A stretch of 64,000 nt of DNA. Source: Bacillus tianshenii (lineage in GTDB: Bacteria > Bacillota > Bacilli > Bacillales > Bacillaceae_N). Below are positions 25,940 through 34,085 of the stretch, in pieces. The DNA lies in assembly GCA_020524525.2 (NCBI GenBank), contig CP129018.1, forward strand, positions 2,794,115-2,858,114, written 5' to 3'. Both the position numbers and the translations under genes were made by a program. The notes beneath the pieces are model-generated. The model was not told the origin of the DNA. It worked only from the letters and a program-made list of their open reading frames with translations, and made no database searches. Within the stretch, counting starts at the first letter, position 1, and each line of letters opens with the position of its first letter.

Positions 25940-27631
25940 CTAATTTGATTCTAAAATACCTAATGTCCACAAGCGAATGCTTAAATCTAATAGGAAGATA
26001 TCATCTGTATCGTTTAATGAACAGCCTGTAAGTGATTCAATTTTTCGTAGTCGATATAACAAAGACTGACGATGCAAATTTAATTCCCGTGACGTCTGAC
26101 TAACATTCCCACGATGCTTACTGTACGTTAAATACGTTTGGATTAAGTCAATTCCTCGTTCTGCATCATAGGTCAATAGCGTACCAAGTGTTGCACTCGT
26201 TATCTTCTGCAAATCATCATTTTGCATTAATGTCATCAGTGCGCGATCAAGGCGTGAATCTGCATACCAACTCTTATGTCCTTTTCCTTTTTGTTTCTTT
26301 CCGATCTCAATTGCCGTTTGGGCCTCTTGATAGCTTTCATGAAATTGCTGCATTCCAATCGTTTTACTAACTCCCCAAGAAAAAACAAGCTCAGGAAAGA
26401 TTTGCTGTAAACGCTTTTCAAAATGATCTAAAAACCGATAAACCGTTTCATTTCCCGTTTCTTGCTTCGCCTCTAAGAAAATAATAAATTGCTCCCGCTG
26501 AAATGTCGTCATAATATGAGAATAAATCGACCTTGCTGCATAGAACATTTCATCCTCTAATGTACGCACCATACTTGAAAGCCAATGTTCAAATGCGGTC
26601 TGTTCCTCAAGCCGTTTATAAATTTTTTTCATATTTTCTGGCTGAGCGACAAGGCAGACAAACGGCAAGCTCACGTTATACCCCAAAGTCCTCGCTCTCG
26701 ACATCACACTATCCCAAGAATGGATATCGCCTTTTGCCAACCCCCACACAAAATCATCTCTAAGACGCATTTCGGTCTCTCGAATTGTATTTTCTCGTAA
26801 GAAGCAGAGGGCTACTGCAGTTACAGCATGCTCTAACATATGAACAAATGAAGGGTTTAACAAGATATCTGCATCTTCTTCATCAACATTTCCAACAAGT
26901 AAATGCCCTTGCACTTCACTTGATGTTTGAATAACAAGCTGTAACACTTTATGTTCTTTCATAGTAATAAATCTCATATTCTGCGCTGCTATCGTTTGAT
27001 GGAAATCTAGCGGTGTCATTGAAATTGGAAAGTCCTCACTATGCAAGTAGTCTTCCCAATCAGAAATAAGGTTTTTTGAACGTTTACTCCTTCCTTTTAT
27101 AAAGCCGCGCTTATCCACAATGACGACTGGATAACCATTTTCTTTAAAAAGGAAATTTGCAACTTCGTCTAAGCCGCCGCCTCGTAGAATAAGATTCAAT
27201 AGCTTTTGTTGATCATTCTTTGATTTCTCTTTCATTCGAATATTTTCACTATCAAGCGCCTGCACGACAGACTGAATCACGTCTGCAAAGCGCACCTCCC
27301 AAGGAAGGAGAATAATTGGGAAGTGATGCTTCTTCGCTAATTGTTCTACAGAATACGGGATTTCATCAATATATTTGCCAATCGCTACAGCAAGTGCAGC
27401 TGCTTCTGAATTAATGACGGCTTCAACAAACTCATATAGCGCCTGTTCATCTTCTCCACAGCCTATTCCTGTAGTCAATACAAATTCATTCTTCCGTACG
27501 AAGTTTTCCACAGGCGTTTCAATAACTGAAACCCATTCAACTATACGTTCTTCCAAACGATCAGTACCAGTTTGAATGGTTGCACGCTTCAATATATTTA
27601 AATCAGCAATATCTCTAACAGTTACTTGCAT
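25940..27631 (-). CDS. PucR-family transcriptional regulator
   Basis: A 563-residue regulator: an N-terminal PucR domain (about 5-125, starting VTVRDIADLNILKRATIQTG), a central GGDEF-like region, and a C-terminal PucR helix-turn-helix (YLTYSKHRGNVSQTSRELNLHRQSLLYRLRKIESLTG). Members activate catabolic genes such as purine degradation in response to a pathway compound. It is divergent from the ectoine-type operon, with about 200 bases between start codons, and is the likely regulator of it. Known ectoine operons of Proteobacteria instead use the MocR-type EnuR, so this is a regulatory substitution. GGAGGTG precedes the ATG. Confidence 0.9.
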   Translation of the reverse strand: MQVTVRDIADLNILKRATIQTGTDRLEERIVEWVSVIETPVENFVRKNEFVLTTGIGCGEDEQALYEFVEAVINSEAAALAVAIGKYIDEIPYSVEQLAKKHHFPIILLPWEVRFADVIQSVVQALDSENIRMKEKSKNDQQKLLNLILRGGGLDEVANFLFKENGYPVVIVDKRGFIKGRSKRSKNLISDWEDYLHSEDFPISMTPLDFHQTIAAQNMRFITMKEHKVLQLVIQTSSEVQGHLLVGNVDEEDADILLNPSFVHMLEHAVTAVALCFLRENTIRETEMRLRDDFVWGLAKGDIHSWDSVMSRARTLGYNVSLPFVCLVAQPENMKKIYKRLEEQTAFEHWLSSMVRTLEDEMFYAARSIYSHIMTTFQREQFIIFLEAKQETGNETVYRFLDHFEKRLQQIFPELVFSWGVSKTIGMQQFHESYQEAQTAIEIGKKQKGKGHKSWYADSRLDRALMTLMQNDDLQKITSATLGTLLTYDAERGIDLIQTYLTYSKHRGNVSQTSRELNLHRQSLLYRLRKIESLTGCSLNDTDDIFLLDLSIRLWTLGILESN

Positions 27632-27838
27632 CCAGCAGCACCTCCGTTTCCCTATACTCTTTTACATTATTTTGTAATAAGTCTTAAGGATGAGTCAACT
27701 ATTTTACTTAGACAACCAAATTGACTAACAGTAAAAGGATATTTTCTTACAATTTTTCGAATATTCAAGCAATGTGTTGTTTCGTACTATAGAAGTAGAA
27801 GACATAAAGAAATAATTCCAGAGAAGGAGTGACGATAG

Positions 27839-29032
27839 ATGGCAAAAAAACAAGATGTAACAATGGCGACGAAATCTGTATGGAGCGGTGAAAGTGACTA
27901 TCTAGCCTTTGGTGCTACACAAGTTCCTGTTGTTCATAGTGTTTCTTTTGGATATGACGACGTGGATGAATGGTTTGATGTGGCAACAGGTAAGAAAGAA
28001 GGTCATATTTACGGACGGAATACAAATCCAACTGTTCAAGCATTCGAAGATAAAGTAAAAGAATTAGAAGGCGCTGAAGCTGCAACGAGTTTTTCAACAG
28101 GGATGGCTGCAATCAGCAACGCACTTCATACTTTTTTAAAGCCAGGAGATCGAGTGGTAACTATTAAAGATACTTATGGTGGAACCAACAAGATCTTCAC
28201 AGAATTTTTGCCTCGATTGAATATTGATGTCGTTCTCTGTGAAACGGGTGACCATGAACAGATTGAAGCAGAGGTTGCAAAAGGCTGTAACATCCTCTAT
28301 CTCGAAACACCGACAAATCCAACCGTTAAAATTACGGACATTGCCCGGATGGTGAAAGCAGGTAAAGAACAAGGTGCACTAATCTTTGTGGATAACACGT
28401 TCGCAACGCCAATTAATCAAAATCCTCTTGAATACGGAGTGGATATCGTTATCCACAGCGCTACGAAATTTCTTGGCGGCCATGCAGACGCATTAGGTGG
28501 TGTTATCTGCGGAAGTGCAGAGCTTGTGGAAAAGGTTTATCACTATCGTGAAATTAACGGAGCAACACTTGATCCAATGTCTGCTTACCTATTACTTCGC
28601 GGTATGAAAACATTGGACTTACGGTTGAAGAAGCAAGCGGAAAATGCAATGAAAGTCGCTCAATTCCTAGTCCAGCACCCTGCCGTGCAGGATGTCTTCT
28701 ACCCTGGTCTTGAAACACATCCACACCACGATATTGCAAAGGCTCAAATGCGAACATTTGGCGGGATGCTAAGCTTCTCACTGAAAGGAGAAATGGATGC
28801 GGTTAGACGTTTCCTTCCACAATTGAAATTCGCGAACAAGGCAGCAAACCTTGGCTCTGTTGAAACAGTTGTAGGACCAGCAAGAACGACAAGCCATGTC
28901 GAATGTACGGTCGAAGAACGAAAAGCATTAGGCATCCCTGAAGGTCTTGTCCGCTATTCAGCCGGAATTGAAGACGCCGATGACCTAATTGAAGATTTGA
29001 AGCAAGCATTATCACAGCTTGTGTACGCGTAA
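27839..29032 (+). CDS. Cystathionine gamma-synthase-family PLP enzyme
   Basis: A 397-residue fold-type I PLP enzyme of the Cys/Met metabolism family. The PLP Lys is in HSATKFLGGH (near residue 212), with YGRNTNPT, LETPTNPT and TTSHVECT typical of cystathionine gamma-synthase/gamma-lyase proteins. Members carry out gamma-elimination or gamma-replacement on amino acids with a gamma leaving group. It is the first gene of an operon with deacetylase, homoserine dehydrogenase, aldehyde dehydrogenase and ectoine hydrolase genes. There is no sulfur gene nearby, so a role on a C4 intermediate such as diaminobutyrate or a homoserine derivative is my inference. AAGGAGTG precedes the start. Confidence 0.85.
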   Translation: MAKKQDVTMATKSVWSGESDYLAFGATQVPVVHSVSFGYDDVDEWFDVATGKKEGHIYGRNTNPTVQAFEDKVKELEGAEAATSFSTGMAAISNALHTFLKPGDRVVTIKDTYGGTNKIFTEFLPRLNIDVVLCETGDHEQIEAEVAKGCNILYLETPTNPTVKITDIARMVKAGKEQGALIFVDNTFATPINQNPLEYGVDIVIHSATKFLGGHADALGGVICGSAELVEKVYHYREINGATLDPMSAYLLLRGMKTLDLRLKKQAENAMKVAQFLVQHPAVQDVFYPGLETHPHHDIAKAQMRTFGGMLSFSLKGEMDAVRRFLPQLKFANKAANLGSVETVVGPARTTSHVECTVEERKALGIPEGLVRYSAGIEDADDLIEDLKQALSQLVYA

Positions 29033-29045
29033 GGAGGTGCTAAGC

Positions 29046-30263
29046 ATGCCTCATCCCATTTTAAAAAAGGCTCAGCAACTTTCCACAGAACTCACAGCTA
29101 TTCGTCGTCACTTACACCAGAATCCTGAACTAAGCTTTCAAGAAATCAATACAACATCCACAATTGTTCAACATTTACAAACACACTCGAACCTTACCGT
29201 TCATTACGGAAAAGACCACACAGGGCTTGATACAGGTGTAATCGCAACATTAAATAGCGGAAAACGACCTGTGATTGCCATTCGTGCAGATATCGATGCA
29301 TTACCGATTCAGGAGTTAAATGACACTTCTTATAAATCACAAAACGATGGGGTTATGCACGCCTGTGGGCATGATGCACACACAGCAATCGGGATCGGTG
29401 CTGCCAAAATTTTAGCAGAGATTTTTGAAGAAGAGACCATTGATGCCTCCGTTAAGTTTATCTTTCAACCGGCGGAAGAGGATACAGATGAACACGGTTC
29501 AACAGGTTCACCTTACCTCATTAAAGCTGGTGTATTAGACGATGTAGATGCAGTGCTTGCTCTGCATATGAACCCTGAACAACGTGTTGGAGAGGTTCTT
29601 CTAAATGAAGGAAACAGCATGGCTGCTATTGATACATTTGACGCCGTTCTTAAAGGGAGCGGCGGCCATGCTGCTTATCCACAACTTGGAACCGACCCGG
29701 TCTACATGCTCAGCTTTGTACTGCAAGCGATCCAAGGAATTATCGCAAGACGAACATCACCATTAGAACCCGCTGTCATAAGTGTTACACATGTGGAAAC
29801 ATCACCATCTTACAACGTCATTCCGTCAGAAGTGCATATACGCGGCACAATTCGCAGCTATAACGAAGACGTCCGAAGGGAGCTTGAAGAAGAGCTGCAT
29901 CAAGCCCTTAAAATTACCCACACATTTAAAGGTGATTATGAACTGACTGTACGCAACGGCGAACCTGCACTAAAGAATCACCCTGTTGTTATCTCATGGC
30001 TGGCACAGACGGTAAAAGACCTATTACCTGATTTTCATATCCATAAAGGACCATACGGAATGGGCGGGGAAGACTTTGCTTACATGACACAGAAACGACC
30101 TGGTGCAATGTTTTTTATCGGTGCAGGGTTGGATGAAGGTGATGAACAGGGGTTACACATGCCTCGTTTTGATATCGATGAATCGGTTCTTGTATATGGT
30201 GCTGCCATTCTTGCAGAGACTGCTTTACGTTATGTGAAGAACGAATATACATTGCCCACTTAA
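29046..30263 (+). CDS. M20-family amidohydrolase, probable N-acetyl-diaminobutyrate deacetylase
   Basis: A 405-residue M20D metallohydrolase with metal-binding motifs HACGHDAHTA, FQPAEED and a His in LALHMNPEQ, plus a dimerisation domain (GGHAAYP). The family removes acyl groups from amino acids. Next to an ectoine hydrolase gene the likely substrate is N-acetyl-2,4-diaminobutyrate; M20-type enzymes (called DoeB2) are known to replace the usual DoeB/EutE. I start at the ATG at 29046, which follows AAGGAGGTG by six bases, rather than at 29019 inside the preceding gene. The gap to the previous gene is 13 bases. Confidence 0.83.
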   Translation: MPHPILKKAQQLSTELTAIRRHLHQNPELSFQEINTTSTIVQHLQTHSNLTVHYGKDHTGLDTGVIATLNSGKRPVIAIRADIDALPIQELNDTSYKSQNDGVMHACGHDAHTAIGIGAAKILAEIFEEETIDASVKFIFQPAEEDTDEHGSTGSPYLIKAGVLDDVDAVLALHMNPEQRVGEVLLNEGNSMAAIDTFDAVLKGSGGHAAYPQLGTDPVYMLSFVLQAIQGIIARRTSPLEPAVISVTHVETSPSYNVIPSEVHIRGTIRSYNEDVRRELEEELHQALKITHTFKGDYELTVRNGEPALKNHPVVISWLAQTVKDLLPDFHIHKGPYGMGGEDFAYMTQKRPGAMFFIGAGLDEGDEQGLHMPRFDIDESVLVYGAAILAETALRYVKNEYTLPT

Positions 30264-30284
30264 CCTTGGAAGGAGTGATTTATT

Positions 30285-31319
30285 GTGGCACACAAGCTTG
30301 CATTTATCGGCTTTGGCGGAGTCGGCCAAGGCCTTCTAGATATATTAAGAACGAAAAAACATTCACTTGAGACGGAGTTTGAGGTTGTTTCGATTGCTGA
30401 TTTAAAGAAAGGCTCCATTCATAACCCGAACGGCTTAGACTTAGAGCAAATTCATGACATTATGCAAACAAGCGGAAACTTAGAAGATTATCCTGAAAGT
30501 GAACAAGTCATAAAAGGATGGAACAGTCTGGAGACCATTGAAAACAGCAATGCTGATACAGTTATTGAAATTACGTTCACGGACGTAAAAACAGGTCAAC
30601 CAGCAATCGATCATTGTAAAGCCGCATTCCGCAGCGGAAAAAATGTCGTGATGAGCAATAAAGGACCTGTCGCTCTTGCTTACGAGGAACTGGCGGCGCT
30701 CGCAAAAGAAAATAACGTGAAGTGGGGATTTGAAGGAACAGTAATGAGCGGTACCCCTGCAATCCGCATGCCGCTCGTTTCCTTAACCGGGAACCATATC
30801 AGAGAAGTTCGCGGTATTCTTAACGGAACAACGAATTATATTCTTTCTAAGATGGAAGAAGGCGTTACCTATGAGGGCGCCTTGAAGAAAGCACAGGAAC
30901 TTGGCTATGCAGAGGCTGATCCAACGAGTGATATCGAAGGCTATGATGCCCTCTATAAAGTTGTTATTCTAGCAAATGTCATTTTAGATGTTCCGCTTAA
31001 AACAGAAGATGTTGAACGTCAAGGTATAGCTGACCTGACGCTAGAGGATATTGAACAAGCAAAACAAGAAAAGATGCGTTGGAAGCTGCTCGGTAAAATT
31101 TCAAACCAAAATGGAAATGTAACAGCTTCCGTGAAACCTGAAAAAATTCCACTTGATGACCCGCTTGCAGGTGTGGCTGGTGCAACAAATGCAATAAGCT
31201 ATGACTGTGATTTATCAGGCGAAATTACTTTAATGGGGCCTGGAGCTGGTATTACAGAAACAGGCTATTCCTTACTAATCGACTTAATTAACATTGAACG
31301 AAACCAACTAACCTTTTAA
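30285..31319 (+). CDS. Homoserine dehydrogenase-like protein without ACT domain
   Basis: A 344-residue NAD(P) enzyme: Rossmann motif GFGGVGQG, the NKGPVA segment, the substrate loop [13 protein letters not shown] and the catalytic EADPTSDIEGYDALYK with its Lys. It ends where the biosynthetic enzyme continues into a regulatory ACT domain, so it should be insensitive to threonine feedback. The window holds a second, full-length hom gene at 61924-63219. Within a catabolic operon this copy probably interconverts aspartate semialdehyde and homoserine. The start is a GTG with GGAAGGAGTG upstream. Confidence 0.87.
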   Translation: MAHKLAFIGFGGVGQGLLDILRTKKHSLETEFEVVSIADLKKGSIHNPNGLDLEQIHDIMQTSGNLEDYPESEQVIKGWNSLETIENSNADTVIEITFTDVKTGQPAIDHCKAAFRSGKNVVMSNKGPVALAYEELAALAKENNVKWGFEGTVMSGTPAIRMPLVSLTGNHIREVRGILNGTTNYILSKMEEGVTYEGALKKAQELGYAEADPTSDIEGYDALYKVVILANVILDVPLKTEDVERQGIADLTLEDIEQAKQEKMRWKLLGKISNQNGNVTASVKPEKIPLDDPLAGVAGATNAISYDCDLSGEITLMGPGAGITETGYSLLIDLINIERNQLTF

Positions 31320-31349
31320 AACTACATTCTATTGAAAGGCGGCGATATG

Positions 31350-32789
31350 ATGAATGCACAAACAATTACGATGAAGATGTTAGTCGCTGGAAGCTGGGTA
31401 GACCGTACTGAAAAAATTGAGGTGCGCGACCCTCAAAACAATGACCTTATCGCCACAATTCCTAAAGCAAGCCGCGAAGATGTACTTTCAGCCATTGAAG
31501 CAGCAAAAGCTGGAGCAGAAACAGCTGCTGAAATGCCTGTTCATCAACGAATTACAATTTTAAATAAAGTTGCACAGCTGCTTGAGGAACGACAAGAGGA
31601 ATTTGCTCGAACTATTTCACGTGAAGGAAGCAAAACCATTAACGAAGCACGTGGAGAAGTAAAACGAAGCATTGAAACGCTGCGTATCAGCGCCGAAGAA
31701 GCAAGACGTATTCGCGGAGAAACAATTCCATTCAGCCAAATGCCTGGCAGTGAAAATCGCATCGGTTATTATTACCGTTTTCCTGTCGGTGTTATCGCAG
31801 CAATCACACCGTTTAATGATCCGTTAAACCTCGTGGCTCATAAAATAGGCCCTGCGATTGCTTCAGGTAATGCCGTTATCATCAAACCTGCCTCCGCTAC
31901 GCCATTAAGTGCACTCAAACTTGCTGAGCTGTTTGTAGAAGCTGGGATTCCCGAAAAGATTCTCACCGTCATTACAGGAAGTGGCCGAGAAATTGGTGAA
32001 GTTCTTGTCTCAAGCGATGATATTCAGATGATTTCATTCACAGGCGGTGTCGATACAGGACTTGACATTTCCTCCAAAGCAGGAATTAAGAAAATGGGAA
32101 TGGAACTTGGCTCGAACTCCCCTGCTATCGTTCTACGAGATGCTAATTTAACTGAGGCAATTGATGCGACAATTTCAGGTGCTTTTTCTGCAGCTGGACA
32201 GAACTGCATAGGCGTTCAGCGCATATATATTGAGAGAGAGGTCTTTGACACATTTACTGAACAATTCACCCTCAAAGCAAAACAATTCAAAACAGGTGAT
32301 AAACAATCAACAGAAACAGATATGGGTCCAATGATTAATGAAAAGGAAGCACAGCGGGTTGAAAGCTGGGTAAACGAAGCGATTGAAAAAGGAGCCATCC
32401 TTCATTGCGGCGGAAAACGCAATGGTGCTTTCTTTGAACCAACTGTCCTTTCAAACGTTCCTGTTGATTGCATCATTGCAAATGAAGAAGTCTTCGGGCC
32501 TGTCGTATTACTTTATTCGGTCTATGATCTCGAAGAAGCAATTGAACGTTCGAATGCTGTCAATTATGGACTTCAAGCTGGCATTTTCACAAGTCATCTT
32601 GATAAAGCATTCAAAGCTGTTCAAAAGCTTCACGTTGGCGGTGTAATGATTAATGATAGTAGTGATTATCGAATGGACTCAATGCCATTTGGAGGGGTGA
32701 AAAACTCAGGACTTGGCAGAGAAGGTGTCCGCTTTGCCATCGAAGAAATGACCGAACCAAAAGTTGTCTGTTTGAACCTATCTCAGTAA
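31350..32789 (+). CDS. Aldehyde dehydrogenase (DoeC-like candidate)
   Basis: A 479-residue NAD(P)-dependent aldehyde dehydrogenase with the catalytic Cys in AAGQNCIGVQR, the general base Glu in MELGSNSP and the cofactor motif FTGGVDTG. In ectoine breakdown DoeC oxidises aspartate semialdehyde to aspartate; context favours that, but the sequence resembles the broad lactaldehyde/phosphonoacetaldehyde group and the substrate is not certain. AAAGGCGG lies seven bases before the ATG at 31350; the ATG at 31347 and a TTG at 31332 are alternatives. It is the fourth gene of the operon. Confidence 0.85.
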   Translation: MNAQTITMKMLVAGSWVDRTEKIEVRDPQNNDLIATIPKASREDVLSAIEAAKAGAETAAEMPVHQRITILNKVAQLLEERQEEFARTISREGSKTINEARGEVKRSIETLRISAEEARRIRGETIPFSQMPGSENRIGYYYRFPVGVIAAITPFNDPLNLVAHKIGPAIASGNAVIIKPASATPLSALKLAELFVEAGIPEKILTVITGSGREIGEVLVSSDDIQMISFTGGVDTGLDISSKAGIKKMGMELGSNSPAIVLRDANLTEAIDATISGAFSAAGQNCIGVQRIYIEREVFDTFTEQFTLKAKQFKTGDKQSTETDMGPMINEKEAQRVESWVNEAIEKGAILHCGGKRNGAFFEPTVLSNVPVDCIIANEEVFGPVVLLYSVYDLEEAIERSNAVNYGLQAGIFTSHLDKAFKAVQKLHVGGVMINDSSDYRMDSMPFGGVKNSGLGREGVRFAIEEMTEPKVVCLNLSQ

Positions 32790-32839
32790 TAGATAGATAG
32801 ATATTAAGCAACATGTCATTTGAGGGGCATGAAGGAAGG

Positions 32840-34042
32840 ATGTGTCTTGCCGTGTTTACAGCTGAAGAATTCAAAGATCGCTTAAACCGTACAAAACAAA
32901 AGATGAGTGAAGAAGGAGTAGAAGTCCTGCTCGTTACGAACCCCTCTAATATGTATTATTTGAGCGGTTATAATGCCTGGTCTTTTTACGTACACCAAAT
33001 GCTTATTGTAATGATTGATGAGCCACAACCTATCTGGCTTGGTCGTCAAATGGACGCAAATAGCGCAAAAGTCACTACTTGGCTCGATCATGACAATATC
33101 ATTCCTTATCCTGATGATTATGTCCAATCTGAAATCAAACACCCTATGCAATTTACAGCCAATATTCTTAAAGAAATTGGTCAAGCAAAACGCGTAATTG
33201 GCTTAGAAATGGAAACGCATTTCTTCTCTGCCCAAAGCTATATGAAATTTACTGAAGCACTTCCTAATGCAGCTTTCAAAGATGCTAGTAAGCTTGTGAA
33301 CTGGGTACGGATTATTAAGTCTGATAGAGAAATCGAATATATGCGACGTGCTGCACAAATTGTAGAACAAGCAATGCAACGCGGCTACGATACGATTGAT
33401 GTAGGTGTACGGGAATGTGATGCTGCAGCCGAGATTTATCACGCCCAAGTAAGCGGTACTCCTCAATTCGGCGGCGATTATCCTTCCATCGTGCCAATGA
33501 TGCCTTCCGGCGAGCAAACATCATCACCTCATTTAACATGGACAGATAAAAGATATAAACCAAACGACCCGGTCATTATCGAAATTGCCGGCTGTTATAA
33601 ACGCTACCATGCGCCACTTGCGCGAACAATGGTATTAGGAGCTCCGTCTCAGCATCTTCTTGATGCTTCACAAGCCGTCCAAGAAGCCTTACACCAAACA
33701 CTAGCATCCATTAAACCAGGCATGACAGCAGAAGAAATTGAATATAAGTGGAGTGTTTTTATTAAGAAACGCGGGTATTACAAGAGTTCACGCCTTGGAT
33801 ATTCAATCGGAGCGAGCTATCCTCCAGATTGGGGTGAGCACACTGTCAGCATTCGGCCAGGCGATAAAACCGTTATCAAGCCAAATATGACATTTCACCT
33901 TATTCCAGGGTTCTGGTTTGACGATTGGGGAGTTGAAATTAGTGAGTCTATACGAATTACAGAAAATGGCTGTGAAAGGTTAGCTAACTTCCCACAGGAT
34001 CTCTATGTCAAAACTAACCCACCACGCTATAATATACTGTAA
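32840..34042 (+). CDS. doeA: Ectoine hydrolase (DoeA/EutD), M24 peptidase fold
   Basis: A 400-residue creatinase/M24-fold hydrolase. It opens the ectoine ring to N-acetyl-2,4-diaminobutyrate. Segments such as GYNAWSFYVHQ, YPDDYVQS, GGDYPSIVPMMPSG, EIAGCYKRYHAPLART and GYSIGASYPPDWGE match what I know of Halomonas DoeA, and separate it from Xaa-Pro peptidases and from the DMSP lyase DddP. It is the last gene of the operon, ending before a bidirectional terminator. The start is uncertain: ATG at 32840 or GTG at 32852, the latter better spaced from GGAAGGATG. Confidence 0.87.
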   Translation: MCLAVFTAEEFKDRLNRTKQKMSEEGVEVLLVTNPSNMYYLSGYNAWSFYVHQMLIVMIDEPQPIWLGRQMDANSAKVTTWLDHDNIIPYPDDYVQSEIKHPMQFTANILKEIGQAKRVIGLEMETHFFSAQSYMKFTEALPNAAFKDASKLVNWVRIIKSDREIEYMRRAAQIVEQAMQRGYDTIDVGVRECDAAAEIYHAQVSGTPQFGGDYPSIVPMMPSGEQTSSPHLTWTDKRYKPNDPVIIEIAGCYKRYHAPLARTMVLGAPSQHLLDASQAVQEALHQTLASIKPGMTAEEIEYKWSVFIKKRGYYKSSRLGYSIGASYPPDWGEHTVSIRPGDKTVIKPNMTFHLIPGFWFDDWGVEISESIRITENGCERLANFPQDLYVKTNPPRYNIL

Positions 34043-34043
34043 A

Positions 34044-34074
34044 AAAATGCCTCCAATAAAGGAGGCATTTTTAG
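34044..34074. terminator. Bidirectional terminator between doeA and the acetyl-CoA synthetase gene
   Basis: TGCCTCC / GGAGGCA hairpin flanked by A and T runs between convergent genes. Confidence 0.9.
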
Positions 34075-34085
34075 CTTCATAAGAT

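Noticed and set aside
32789-32812. GATA microsatellite before doeA as a phase-variation tract
   Set aside because: Only about three and a half units and placed upstream of the start codon; too short to suggest slippage control.
32840-34042. M24 protein as a Xaa-Pro dipeptidase or DMSP lyase (DddP)
   Set aside because: The segments WSFYVHQ, GGDYPSIVPMMPSG and YPPDWGE follow ectoine hydrolase as I know it, and the operon partners fit ectoine breakdown; DMSP genes are absent.
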